A stretch of 64,000 nucleotides of DNA from Paraspadella gotoi (Eukaryota > Chaetognatha). The stretch covers positions 177,409 to 241,408 of the forward strand of contig CM119267.1 in assembly GCA_051294375.1 (NCBI GenBank). The letters run 5' to 3'. How positions within the stretch are numbered: the first letter of the stretch is position 1; each line of letters starts with the position of its first letter. The notes below the pieces were generated by a model, which worked only from the letters and a program-made list of their open reading frames with translations, was not told the DNA's origin and did not search any database. Of this stretch, positions 42,756 to 54,672 are shown piece by piece. Both the position numbers and the translations under genes were made by a program.

Positions 42756-43500
42756 TGTCAATTTTTTTTCGCATAATGGTTCTTCACGTTTAAAAAAATT
42801 GCTAATATTGATTAAATACAAAAAATATAGTATATGATGATCGTCTAGGGTGAAGAAGTAAAAGACGAGGAAAGTGTCTAGTGAGGGAACTCCTTCGACT
42901 TGTGCTTGAGCACTGACAAGTTTTTGATGCCTTCAGGAAAAAGGTTGCTTCCAAACTTGCAGGTGGAAGTGAAAATTTTGCGTCTTGAGGACTCACATTC
43001 TAGAGGATAAAAGTGTGAGGTTAAAAATATTCTGGAGTGAAAGTAACTCTGGAATAGTGAAAATTAATTTGAAAACATTCAAGAGGCTTGGATGTACATG
43101 AGTTGAGAGGACCATATTGAGAGGAAGAGGAAACGTCTTCTATGCTCAGAAGAGATGACGATGATGTTGTTCGTCAAAAACAAATCAAATATTAAAGTTT
43201 GTGGACAGGTTTAACCTTTTCAACTTTACTAAATGAAGTAAAAGTAAGAGAAAGCATGAGAAGACAGTGGCAGTGATCATTAGACTTTTATCTCATTTTT
43301 GATGCCCAGTAATGAAAGTTCTGAGACTAGAGAAGTAAAAGAGTTGAGAATCCGAGTTGCTTAGCAACAAAGTTTATGAGTGTAAAAAGTCAAAGAATAC
43401 ACTCTATTTTACCGAACGAACTTTATGTCAAGAAAAACGACCGTGCAACAACAACGATGGAAAAACTTTTCAAAAAAAAAAAAAATTTTTTTTACATTTG
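42756..43500. other. Non-coding stretch before the right-hand UNC-93 block
   Basis: Moderately AT-rich; AG-rich around 43060-43170; no gene or repeat recognised. At about 43510 the sequence becomes a copy of 37040 onward. Confidence 0.5.
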
Positions 43501-43588
43501 AGTAGGATAAAAAAAACCAAGAGACAGACGGAAAAAACGAAAATATACAGAACAGATTGACAAACAGACAAACTCCCACATCATTTAC

Positions 43589-43846
43589 CATTTTGTCTTT
43601 CCTGTTCTTCTCTCCACGACTCGTTGCAGCTTCCGCGCCGCTCCCGCCGCCTCAGCCGGCGCTGACTGACGACCCTCATCCACTTCCGCGCCTCGCCCTC
43701 CCCCCGGCGCCGCCGGAGCCTCAAGCCAATCCCTCGCCGAAGTCGTCGTCCGCAGTATCAGAAGACTTCGGTTGAAGTCGAAATCAAAGTTTTGTCTTTT
43801 GTTTCTTTGGACGAAGATGTCGCTTCGTCGGCGAGCGAGACAAGTC
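43589..43846 (-). pseudogene. Duplicate of the first receptor-like exon
   Basis: Copy of 37113-37366 with the same acceptor and donor but 258 instead of 254 bases, so the frame is shifted by several single-base insertions. It sits about 400 bases downstream of the UNC-93-like stop codon, as in the left-hand copy. The exon equivalent to 35504-35815 is not found to its left. Confidence 0.6.
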
Positions 43847-44247
43847 CTGAAACAAAGGGCCAATCGGTCGATAAAGTTTAATAAATTACAAAAAAAGGGT
43901 TAGAAAAAAATGAAGAATAAAGATGGATATATATTTTAAAAGAGTAATATTATAAAATTCTAAAAATATAAGATAGTGAAACAGAACTTTATAATTTTCA
44001 TAGATAAAATGTGTAGAATCTAGTAATTAAATGATTTAAAAAGTTAAGTTAAGGCGAACATGATTTTTTTAAAATAGCTAATATCTTACTTTCGATGAAT
44101 CTTTCTCGATCGAATGTTATTAAAAAGAAAACAAGCGAGTTTTAATAATGAAATTTTAATGTTATATTACATTGAAAATTATCTTATTTTTACAAATGTC
44201 ATGCAATCGATAGGTTCAAAAATTAATCTTCCTTAGTTCTTTCTCTC

Positions 44248-44673
44248 TCACAACACTTCCTCTTTATAAATTTTTCTCCTCCCTCTCCTCTCTTCCTCCT
44301 CCACCGAATCCACGCTCCTCCTCTTCTCCTGCCTTAACCCCTCCACGGCCCCCAGCCCGGCCGTGGACAGCCCCAACAGAGCGAGCCCGATCCAGAGGCT
44401 GACCCTCGTGCAGAGAACGGGCGAGGAGGTCCCCGAACGAGGAAACGAAACCGAGTTGTTGCCAGAGTCTGTAACAGGCGAAGGCCATTTCCTGCCTGGC
44501 GGGAAAGACCACGCCCACTAAGGAAGAGGTCTGGGTCTGCCAACAGGCGTCGGCCACTCCCCAGAGGCCTGATATCAGGTGGAGCAACCAGGCCTCGTTT
44601 GAGGTGGGTGTCTTGAATTGCATGAGAAGGAGAAGAGCCGCCTGGTTGGAGGAGAGAGAAATGTGAAAGTTTA

Positions 44674-44742
<69 letters not shown>

Positions 44743-47700
44743 TGCACAACAACCCAACTCCGATGACTCCCGCTTGGCCAGCGACCTTCGCCGCTCGGCG
44801 GCGACGAGCGACGCCACAGCATCGCAGACTCCGAAGGTCAACATCACGAGTCCCACGGATTGGATGCCGAAGCGACAAGTGACGAAGGCTTTGGTGAAGT
44901 CGCCCGCCAGGATAGCCTGTTCGTATCCGTGTAAAAGAAGAGAGGGTAAGGAGGAGGGCCTGGGAGGAGTAAAGGGTTAAGGAAGGGGTCAAAAGGTGAG
45001 AAGAGAGGAAAGGGTATGTTTAAAGTCAGTATTAATTTACCAAACTTAATTATAATATGAAAATGATACAACCATTATAAAAATTATCCATTCATTTAAT
45101 AAATAAGCTCTCTTGCCCCGACTTTGGACAGGCTTTGGTGGTTTAAGGCTTCCATCACTCTTACAAGATAATGACATAGCGGGTCCCTGCAAGCTTTCAA
45201 TCAAGACTCTCTCATAGTCTCGTTTATTCACTTCCAGAGCATATATATGTAAGTTAAATTTCTGACTTGATGAAATATAGATGAATTATTACATTACACA
45301 ATAACACTCATAGTTAATGCACTCGAAAGCTTTACAATGATTTTTTTTTATTTTAGTTTTATTCTTCTTATTCTTATTCGATTAGTTTGTACCTTTAATA
45401 TTTTTTTTAGTTTACAGATTCGTTTAATTTTAACCTCGATTTGTTTACTTTTTCGTTTAGATTTTCTTTTGCTTTTTTCCATTTAATATTGGTTTATTTA
45501 CATATTTTTGCGTTGATTAACTATTTTTCGTTTCCTTTACTTTGATCATTTGATTTTCATTTTTTTACAAAATTGTGCCACCCCATCATTTAATCTAATC
45601 CAGTTCATTAATCATCCCCATCTTTCTCCCTTTTAAGTCTCACGTATCACATCGACTTTCACCACTTGCTCACTCACCTTCCAATCTTGCAGAGTAAAGA
45701 CCAATCCTCCAACCATTGATGTCGCCACTTTCTTGCAATCCGTCCCTTCTCTCTCTTCCTTCGTCAGACGTGAGAGATTAGGGAGAAGGAAGAGGAAGAG
45801 GAGAAGACCGAGGGAGACGAAACCGATGAAGATGCCGAACACCGTTTGCACCTGGAGGGTAAGGAGCGTCGGTGTGACAGGTGCAGGTAAGTAGCCGGGG
45901 CGTGGCGAAACTGGGAATCTTTCTGATGTGTCTGTTTGAACAACCGACTGAGAGGAGAGAAGAGAAGGGAAGAGAAGAGAAGAGAAGAAAAGAGAATAAA
46001 ATAAAAGAGAAAAGAATAAAAGAAAAGAAAAGAATAAAAGAGAAGAAAAGAGAATAAAAAAGAGAAGAGAATAAAAGAAAAGAGAAGAGAATAAAAGAAA
46101 AGAAAAGAGAAGAGAAGATAAAACAAAAAAGAAAAGACAAAAAAAAGAGTAGAGAGTCCATGCATCCGTCCATTCATTGACACTTATAATCTGTCCATCT
46201 GTCTGTCAGTTTATTCTGCATTTCTCTCTTTAACCTCGGCGGTCGGAACTGTGCAAGCGGACGTAGAGGCGTTGGCAGTGACGTTAACTTCCTCGTTGGA
46301 GACTGGACAGTAATCGGCGCCGCATGAAGATCCGAAGGAGAAATTGGAGTTGGCGTTTGTCTGAAGTGGAAACGTATTATCGTTTTCAAATGATTCAATT
46401 AACATTTTGTAAATCAATCGTAATTCTGTGGAAATTTATTAAGACCCAACTTATCTCTGTCTCATTAAACACGATGGTTAAAATTGGGGAGAACAAATTT
46501 TAAAAAATCTTTTTAGAAAACTGTGAATTAAGAATAAATTCCTTTAAATATTTCATTACAATATGCAAATGAGATTAAAATAAACAAACAACTCTCCCCC
46601 CCTCAAGGCCCACTTTAAGAATGAAGGTGCTGATTGTATTTCCCCAAATTTGCGCGGACATGAAGCAACAGAAAAAGACTCCATTAAAAAGGCTGACGAC
46701 TGCGTCGACGCTGGAATTTTTCATCGACGCCAAATCCTCCGCGAATTTTGTCACTGATTTTCCTTGCGATGTCCACACGATTCCTGAAGCGGAGGGGGGG
46801 GAAAGAGAATTTCAGGGGGCGACTCTTTTAGAGAGGTTTTTTGGTCGGTCAGTTGATAAGTAGTTTTTTGAAGATTGATTAGATATTATTGGATTGGGTA
46901 ATAAGTTGGTTATTATTTGTACATATTGTAAATACAGGAATGAGAATCAAAATTTTAAAAATGACTATATATTAGATTTCCTATTTTCCATGGCATATAA
47001 TAATAAAAATTTGTTTTATTGTAAATCAAAATAATCAATGATGTTTTCTCTTTTATAGCTTTTAGCTAGTATTGGTAGTTATAACCTATTATAAGACAAT
47101 ATTTATTTGTAGGAATTTCTTGTAATTTATTTATTCAATAAAAAATAATTTTCATACTTCTCTTATTTATAATTGATTTTATTTATCAGCATTTGTCAAT
47201 AGTTAAACTTATTTTTCAGTCTCTTCGTGTTCATTTTTTCACCTGTAGCGAATCCCAACAGCGCCGCGGCCGGGAAAAGCGTGAAGTAAGACGAACAAAA
47301 GTGAGCGGTTGTGAATATCGCGTGGCTGATGGCGCCGAAGACGAGGCACCATTTCGTACCCACGACCTAAAAATAGAAGAAAACATTTTTAAAATAGTGA
47401 TGACAACGAAGACGACGACAACGAAAAACCTGAAGGACGAATGGAGAAACTGTGCAACCGATTGTCGCGCATGCGTAGAGGATAGCGATCGTCGTCGATC
47501 CGATTCCGGGATCCGAATGTTCGCTGCGAGAAAGATTCAGTTTTGTAATTCGATTTATAAAGAAATTAATTTAAATATAAACAAGACGAACTAACGATTT
47601 AATTTTCTTTATGACTTTGTCTAGCGATTAGTTAACTGAAGAGTTAACAGATGAGTTAACTGAACAGTGGACAGATTATGTAACTGAACAGAGTCAAAAA

Positions 47701-48026
47701 AGGAACCGAGGAAGTTATTATGGTCGTCGACCTAGCACCTGCGAGAACCTGGGAGAACAATGTTAGGCTAACACAAAACCCGCCAGTTTTTGTTCAACTA
47801 AAATCAATAACTATGAATTGTTTATCATTAACACAAATATCACAAGTGTTCATTTATTAAAATTTAAAAAAAAACCAAAGATTATTTTTTTTTATTTGAC
47901 TCACAGAAAGAGAGAGCTTTCAAGATTCTGCAATGCGCTAAAGTTGGTGAAGATGAACATAAATCCCAAACCGAGAGCGAAAACGCGGACCCAAGGCTGC
48001 CACGCGGAATTTGGCGGCAATGTCAT
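44248..48026 (-). CDS. UNC-93 family multi-pass membrane protein (UNC-93A-like), eight exons
   Basis: Exons in order on the minus strand: 48026-47905, 47523-47430, 47366-47243, 46783-46614, 46360-46235, 45947-45678, 44959-44742, 44641-44248. All have AG acceptors and GT donors and the phases agree. Using the unshifted left-hand copies of the last two exons, the product is about 505 aa (human UNC93A is about 457). Diagnostic stretches are GFMFIFTNFSALQNLESS, ATGIVWTSQGKSVTKFAED, SAQIWGNTIS, PLFFYTGYEQAILAGDF and GLWGVADACWQTQTSSL. About eleven hydrophobic segments are expected. Exon 5 is a Cys-rich extracellular-type loop with NFS, NVT and NAS glycosylation sites. UNC-93 proteins belong to the major facilitator superfamily; UNC93B1 escorts Toll-like receptors and nematode UNC-93 is tied to a potassium channel, but the role of the A type is not settled. 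The start at 48026 is the first good ATG; an upstream exon remains possible because of the gap. The last two exons have indels (218 and 394 bases versus 222 and 390), probably sequencing errors. Confidence 0.88.
45053..45238. repeat. Dispersed 190-bp repeat, third copy, in UNC-93-like intron 6
   Basis: Same repeat as 12999-13190 and 38557-38745, lying in the intron between exons 6 and 7 of the UNC-93-like gene. Confidence 0.8.
47600..47760. repeat. Short imperfect repeats of GTTAACTGAACAG
   Basis: In the intron between UNC-93-like exons 1 and 2, variants of GAGTTAACTGAACAG occur four times between about 47630 and 47692 with a roughly 16-base spacing. No other feature. Confidence 0.5.
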
Positions 48027-48227
48027 CGTGATGACAATGAGGACGACGAAAAAGTCAAACCTTATCACCAGGGCGAAAATGTAGACAATAACTTTAAGAT
48101 CTTCTCGTGGCGACCGAAAAAATCTTGAGATAAAAAATTAATATCGATCAAAAATGACAAACTTCGAAAATTTTTGGTGCAAAAAAAAAAATTTGTTTAG
48201 ATTTAGTTAAAAAAGAAGAAATTAAGA

Positions 48228-49340
48228 NNNNNNNNNNNNNNNNNNNNNNNNNNNNNNNNNNNNNNNNNNNNNNNNNNNNNNNNNNNNNNNNNNNNNNNNN
48301 NNNNNNNNNNNNNNNNNNNNNNNNNNNNNNNNNNNNNNNNNNNNNNNNNNNNNNNNNNNNNNNNNNNNNNNNNNNNNNNNNNNNNNNNNNNNNNNNNNNN
48401 NNNNNNNNNNNNNNNNNNNNNNNNNNNNNNNNNNNNNNNNNNNNNNNNNNNNNNNNNNNNNNNNNNNNNNNNNNNNNNNNNNNNNNNNNNNNNNNNNNNN
48501 NNNNNNNNNNNNNNNNNNNNNNNNNNNNNNNNNNNNNNNNNNNNNNNNNNNNNNNNNNNNNNNNNNNNNNNNNNNNNNNNNNNNNNNNNNNNNNNNNNNN
48601 NNNNNNNNNNNNNNNNNNNNNNNNNNNNNNNNNNNNNNNNNNNNNNNNNNNNNNNNNNNNNNNNNNNNNNNNNNNNNNNNNNNNNNNNNNNNNNNNNNNN
48701 NNNNNNNNNNNNNNNNNNNNNNNNNNNNNNNNNNNNNNNNNNNNNNNNNNNNNNNNNNNNNNNNNNNNNNNNNNNNNNNNNNNNNNNNNNNNNNNNNNNN
48801 NNNNNNNNNNNNNNNNNNNNNNNNNNNNNNNNNNNNNNNNNNNNNNNNNNNNNNNNNNNNNNNNNNNNNNNNNNNNNNNNNNNNNNNNNNNNNNNNNNNN
48901 NNNNNNNNNNNNNNNNNNNNNNNNNNNNNNNNNNNNNNNNNNNNNNNNNNNNNNNNNNNNNNNNNATTGTATATTCTGAAATGTCTTTAAACATCAAAGA
49001 ATATTCGCTAAATAATTGATAAAAAAACTTACCTTTGCCGATTTAGTAGTAAGNNNNNNNNNNNNNNNNNNNNNNNNNNNNNNNNNNNNNNNNNNNNNNN
49101 NNNNNNNNNNNNNNNNNNNNNNNNNNNNNNNNNNNNNNNNNNNNNNNNNNNNNNNNNNNNNNNNNNNNNNNNNNNNNNNNNNNNNNNNNNNNNNNNNNNN
49201 NNNNNNNNNNNNNNNNNNNNNNNNNNNNNNNNNNNNNNNNNNNNNNNNNNNNNNNNNNNNNNNNNNNNNNNNNNNNNNNNNNNNNNNNNNNNNNNNNNNN
49301 NNNNNNNNNNNNNNNNNNNNNNNNNNNNNNNNNNNNNNNN
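48228..49340. other. Assembly gaps (738 N and 287 N)
   Basis: N runs at 48228-48965 and 49054-49340 with 88 bases between them. Any 5' exon or promoter of the UNC-93-like gene probably lies here. Open frames across the Ns are meaningless. Confidence 0.95.
49033..49053 (-). CDS. Possible 5' exon fragment of the UNC-93-like gene
   Basis: On the minus strand, CTACTAAATCGGCAAAG is followed by the strong donor GTAAGT (plus 49032-49027), so an exon ends at 49033; its beginning is lost in the gap. Position and strand fit an upstream exon of the UNC-93-like gene, but only 21 bases are visible. Confidence 0.3.
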
Positions 49341-49526
49341 ATTGGATTACATGACCCTCAATTCACAATCGAGGCTGATCACGTGATTATTTCTCTAAGT
49401 GAACTGCTACTACAAAGTAGATTTTCTTTTTAAATGCACAAAATTTGTTATTTATATTATGAATGTACTCTTAAACTTATTAGATTGTTTTAAAATGAGA
49501 AACCACTTTCCATTCTCTCTCTTTCC

Positions 49527-49528
49527 AT

Positions 49529-49567
<39 letters not shown>
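49527..49567. repeat. (CT)n microsatellite
   Basis: About 40 bases of CT repeat in AT-rich non-coding DNA; no gene nearby. Confidence 0.95.
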
Positions 49568-49574
<7 letters not shown>

Positions 49575-50079
49575 TGTTCCTCCCCAGGAATTACGAGGCC
49601 TGAATCTTCCATTACGTGAGAGAAGGAGGAAACTCAAAGGTGAAATGAAACTAGATTGGATGAAGTGAAATAAGGAAAAATGAAATGAGATCGGATAGAA
49701 TTTTATGAAATGAGGTGAGAAAAGCTTAAATGAAGTAAAATTTTGTCATAATAAGCTTAAATAAAGTGATATTGTCTAATTTTATAATTGTCTATTAAAA
49801 GTATTTCTAAAATAGTAAAACAAGACTTATGTTAGCACTGTATCAATAGATATGAAAAATAATCTAAGCTGCTTCAATATGTAAATTAGATAAAAGTTGC
49901 TACAAATGAAACAGAAAAAAAACAAATTAAAAAAAAATGCAGTAAAATAAATTTTAATAGAGAAAAATATCTTATTCAAAAATATTAGAGGAATTATAAT
50001 ATTAAAACTAGAATAAAATGCAAAAATTAAATTATTGAACAAAGTTGAAAAGGTTGGAATGAGAAAAGTTAAAAGAAAA

Positions 50080-50225
50080 TGAAGCAAAAAAATGAAGTGA
50101 GATCGAATGAGATAAATGAATGAAAATTAAGCAAAGAAATGAAGTGAGATCGAATGAGATAAGTTGAAAGAAAATGAAGCAAAGAAGTGAAGTGAGATCG
50201 AATGAGATAAATGAAAGAAAAATAA
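50080..50225. repeat. Tandem repeat of about 45 bp, three copies
   Basis: Units containing GAAGTGAGATCGAATGAGAT followed by AAATGAA or AAGTTGA and GAAAATGAAGCAAAG repeat three times. The unit is partly present near 49670-49720. Purine-rich and non-coding. Confidence 0.75.
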
Positions 50226-50886
50226 AGTTTTTGGTGAGAAAAGTCGAGGTGGAAAGATATAAAAAATGGAGACACAGAAAATAAATGAACTAATAAATAA
50301 ATAAATATTGTATCAAAAAATATTAAAACTGCTTCCCTGCTTTCTGAAAGGAGCACAAGTAAAGATAAATTATTTTTGTGTTTTATCACCCGGAAATTTA
50401 AAAAAACTTAAAAACTTTATCTCTTCCAGAATAGAATATTTTATGAAAGAATTAATATTAAAAAATTGGTTGTGAAATTATTTACGAAAATATTTTGCGA
50501 GGATACTAGTATAGCTTTAAGAGATTTATTAAGTACCATAACTTGAGAATTGTATAATTGCTTGTAGCTACGTATTGTAATAAACTAATTTTATAAAAAT
50601 AATAAAAAGTGCTATAAATTACATATTGACTTTTAAAATCATCATAGATTCCTTTTTTTTAAGAAAAAAATATTTTCCTAATTAAACGTCGCGATGGTAG
50701 AGCTTTTACAGAAAGTGGCAAGGGGCAAGTGGAGTGCGAGCGCCAGGTTGGCATATTCAATCGGTGCATCGGCGACTCTCAACTTCCCGTGCATCTTTGC
50801 TCGTCATTCTTAGCACAGTAACTTTTTCGCTTCAAAGAATTTTTTGGTTACGTAGTTATTATTTGAGGGGAGCAGTGGGGAGATAC

Positions 50887-52095
50887 GCCCTCCTCCTCAC
50901 TTTTCCTCATATTCCTTACCATCCTCCTCATCCTCTCTCTTTCTCCTCCTCTCTTATCTCATCTTTCTCTTTTTTACCTTATTTGTTAATTTTAACCTTT
51001 ATTACCGTTTTCATTTGTTCCCAAAATCTAATCTTTTCTCTCTTCCTCTCCCTCCTCTTTTCTCCTCTCTCCTTCGGTCTTTCTTTCCTCTTCTGCTCCT
51101 CTTCTTTTAGTTACACATTATTTTTATATTTTTCTTCTGCATCTTCTTTCTCCTCCTCCTCCTGCTCTCCGTCTCTCCTCCATCTCTTCTCAGTTTAATT
51201 ATCATTCTCTTTCATTTCCGCCTTCTTTCCTCTCCCTCTCCTTTCTCCTCTTCGCTATCTGTTTCTGCTCTCTCCTCCATCACCTTCTCCTCTCTCCTTC
51301 TCTCCCTCCTCCTTCCCTCATCCTTACTCTCTGCCCTCCCTCTGCCCTACTCTCTCCCTCTCGCTCCCTCCTCCCTCTTCTCATCTTCTAACCCTCCTCT
51401 CGTGCACTCGCCACCTCTTCTCTTCTTCCCTCTCCCTCTCCCTCTCCTCTCTTTCCCGTCTCCTTTTTCCCTCCACTCTCCTCCCACTCCTTCTCTCTTC
51501 CTTCTCTCTCCCTCTCTCCTTCCCTTCTCTCCTCCCCCTTTCCTTCTTTCTCCCCCTCTCCCTCTTTCCTCCTCCTTTCCCTCTCTTCCTCCCCCTTCTC
51601 CTTCCTCTCTCCACCTCTCCACCCCTTCTCCATTTCTCTCCTCTCTCACCTCCCCTCTCTTCTTCCCTCTTCCCCTTCTCCCTTTTTTCCTCTCCTCTCT
51701 CTCCCCCACTCCTTCTCTCCTCCTCCTCTCCCTCTCTCCTCCCCTCTTTCCTCCGCCTTTCCTTCTCTCCTCCCCCTCTCCCTCTCCTCCTCCTCTTCCC
51801 TCTCTCCTCCCCTCTCTCTTTCTCTCTCCACCTCTCCACCCTTCTCCATTTCTCCTCCTCCTCTCACTTTCCCTCTTCCTCCCTCTTCCCTCCTCTCCCT
51901 TTTTTCTCTCCATCTCTCCTCCTCCACTCCTTCTCTCTCTTCCTCCTCTCCTCTCCTCCCCTCCTCTCCTCCCCCTTTCCTTCTCTCCTCCCCCTTCTCC
52001 TCTCTCTCCCCCTTCCTCTCTCTCCCCCTCTCTCCTTCTCTTCTCCCCTCTCTCCTCTCTCCTCCTCCTCTCCCCTCTCTCCTCCTCACTCCTCT
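50887..52095. repeat. Kilobase polypyrimidine tract
   Basis: From about 51020 nearly every base on the plus strand is C or T for over 1 kb, in irregular CTCTCC/CCTTCTC arrangements. It gives long artificial frames of Ser/Pro/Leu/Phe on plus and Arg/Glu/Gly on minus, which are not genes. A related tract at 53515-54165 precedes a second copy of the same unique block. Homopurine-homopyrimidine DNA of this length could form triplexes. Confidence 0.93.
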
Positions 52096-53489
52096 CTCCT
52101 CCCACCCGCCGTCTTTTCTCGGCCAAAATTGTTTTCTAAACAAAAAAAGATGCGCAATATTTGACTTTTAAGCCCAAAAACGTCAGGACTTAAAAATGGC
52201 TTCTGATCGGTTTTTGAGGGTTTTTTAGTTGCGCCGCGAATAATAGTGGAGCAACTGTTAACCTTAAAGGTCACTTTTCGCGTCGGTCAGTCGTTATGTC
52301 TGTCCATTGGTTTGGCCCGCTTATATTAGTTGTGGATGTTGAGTTGTTAAAACAGGAATACAAATCTAACAATCTACGGAATCAATGTACTACTTTTTGT
52401 TTTCAAAGAAATCTTTAAATTATAAAGAATAAAAGACGAGATTCCAATGCAGCGCGTGTCGATTTACAATGAAATATATATTGTTAATTATATTATACAT
52501 GGAAATATATCGGAAAAGCAAGTCACTGCGGCGCAACACGCATTGAATTCCCTTTTCTTTTATTTTAGCTTTTTATTTAATTATAAATATTAATTGTACA
52601 ATACGGGGTTTTATTTTCTTTGGCAAGAGAATTTTATCAAAAACTTAATAGTGTTGTTAAGAAAACATTACATTAAATTACATTAACAGGATTTCAAATA
52701 AGTTGGAGCTTTTACGACCGAAGTTTGAGCAATCTCTTTTTTTTAGCCAACATTGGAATTTCTTTTTGCCAAAGGGGGCATAGTTCATTTTTTTTAATTT
52801 TAATTTTTTTTACTATTACTATTACTATTATTATTACTTTTATCTATTACTATTATTTCATCTTCAATTCGATAATAGATTAGAATAAAATAATAAAGAC
52901 AAAACTATGGCGAACAGAAATGTGGCGCTTTTGAAAATAGAGCCAGTTATATTACTCTTGTATCTCAAGCACCATTGCAGAACAGTAAACATATTCGCGG
53001 AATAATTTACTGTTTTATATTCAGCTTGTTCTCGGAAACGATGTTTGACGCCAACTGTTTCGTCAACAGTTTAGGTTAACAATTTTTTTTTACGACTTTT
53101 TTGTCTCTCCGTTACTGATGTTTTTCCTTTATCTTTACGCGACACAATATGTTGATATAAAAAACGAGAAATAAGAACAAGACAAAAGATCTTGTGGTTC
53201 TCATCTCATCTTTTTTCTCTTATCTTTTTCTTTCTTATTTTCCATTTTTTTCTTTCTTTTTCTTTTTTCTTTCTTTTTCTTTTACTTTTTTTCTTTTCTT
53301 CTTCCTTTTCTTTTCTTTTCCTTTTTCCTTTCTTCTTCCTTGTTCTTTTCTTTCCTTCTTTCCTCTTTCCTTTCTTTTCTTCTTCTTTCTTATTCCACTT
53401 TTTTCTTTTTCTTTTCTTTTCTTTTCTTTTTCTTTGTTCTTTTCTTTTCTTTTCAAACATCCGAACATAATGATCGTCACTACGAAAAT
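52096..53489. repeat. Duplicated block P, first copy
   Basis: 52096-52610 recurs at 54166-54672 with scattered indels, including TTGCGCCGCGAATAATAG and GTCGGTCAGTCGTTATGTC. The remainder, about 52630-53489, recurs in inverted orientation at about 62893-64000. It contains no credible gene; the right part is (CTTTT)n-rich. The block is an interspersed repeat with three partial copies in the last 12 kb of the window. Confidence 0.85.
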
Positions 53490-53514
53490 NNNNNNNNNNN
53501 NNNNNNNNNNNNNN

Positions 53515-54672
53515 CCCCTCTCCCTTTTTCCTCTCCATCTCCTCCTCCCCCACTCCTTCTCTCTTCCTCTCTCTCCCTCTCTCCTCCCTTCTCTCCTCCC
53601 CCTTTCTCTTCTCTCCTCCCCTCTCCCTCTTTCCTCCTCCTTTCCCTCTCTCTCCCCCCTCTCTCCTTCTCTCCTCCACCTCTCCACCCCTTCTCCATTT
53701 CTCCTCCTCCTCTCACCTCCCGCTCTTCTTCCCTCTTCCCCTTCTCCCTTTTTTCTCTTCCTCCTCCTCCCCCCTTCTCTCCTCCTCCTCTCCCTCTCTC
53801 CTCCCTCTTTCCTCCGCCTCTTTCCTTCTCTCCTCCCCCTCTCCTCTTCCTCCTCCTTTCCCTCTTTCCTCCCCCTCTCTCTTCTCTCCTCCACCTTCCA
53901 CCCTTCTCCATTTCTCCTCCTCCTCTCACCTTCCCCTCTTCCTCCCTCTTCCTCCTTCTCCCTTTTTTCTCTCATCTCTCCTCCCCACTCCTTCTCTCCT
54001 CCTCCTCTCCCTCTCTCCTCCCCCTCTCTCCTCCCCCTTTCCTTCTCTCCTCCCCCTCTCCCTTCTCCTCCCCTTCTCCTCTCCCTCCCCCTCTCTCCTT
54101 CTCTCCTCCCCTCTCTCCTACTCTCCTCCTCCTCTCCTCTCTCCTCCCTCACTCTCCTCCCCCACCCGCCGTCTTTTCTCGGCCCAAAATTGTTTTCTAA
54201 ACAAAAAAGATGCGCATATTTGACTTTTAAGCCCAAAAAACGTCAGGACTTAAAAATGGCTTCTTGATCGTTTTTCGAGGGTTTTTTAGTTGCGCCGCGA
54301 ATAATAGTGGAGCAACTGTTAAACCTTAAAGTCACTTTTCGGTCGGTCAGTCGTTATGTCTGTCCATTGGTTTGGCCCGCTTACATTAGGTGGATGTTGA
54401 GTTGTTAGAACAGGAATACAAATCTAAACAAATCTAACGGAATGCTAGCTACTTTTTGTTTTCAAAGAAATCTTATAAATTATAAAGAATAAAAGACGAG
54501 ATTCCAATGCAGCGCGTGTCGAATATACAATGAAATATACATATATATTGTTAATTATATTATACATGGAAATATATCGGAAAAGCAAGTCACTGCGGCG
54601 CAACACGCATTGGAATTCCCTTTCTTTTATTTTAGCTTTTATTTAATTATAAATATTAATTGTACAATACGG
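53515..54672. repeat. Second polypyrimidine tract plus partial copy of block P
   Basis: 53515-54165 is a CT-only tract like 51020-52095. 54166-54672 repeats 52096-52610. Together they repeat the left arrangement after a 25-N gap (53490-53514). At about 54672 the copy breaks off into the GC-rich satellite. Confidence 0.85.

Noticed and set aside
48203-49354. Frames of 264 and 112 codons made mostly of unknown residues
   Set aside because: They span runs of N and carry no information.
51347-52143. Arg/Glu/Gly-rich and Ser/Pro/Leu-rich frames of up to 260 aa
   Set aside because: They are translations of a homopurine/homopyrimidine tract, open on both strands at once, and shift frame between repeat copies.
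53192-54267. Phe/Leu/Ser-rich frames of up to 357 aa, also at 40194-40775, 45764-46183 and 62834-63464
   Set aside because: All lie on CTTTT/CCTTC-rich tracts; some run through an N gap. No conserved domain. Phe/Leu content mimics membrane proteins by composition alone.
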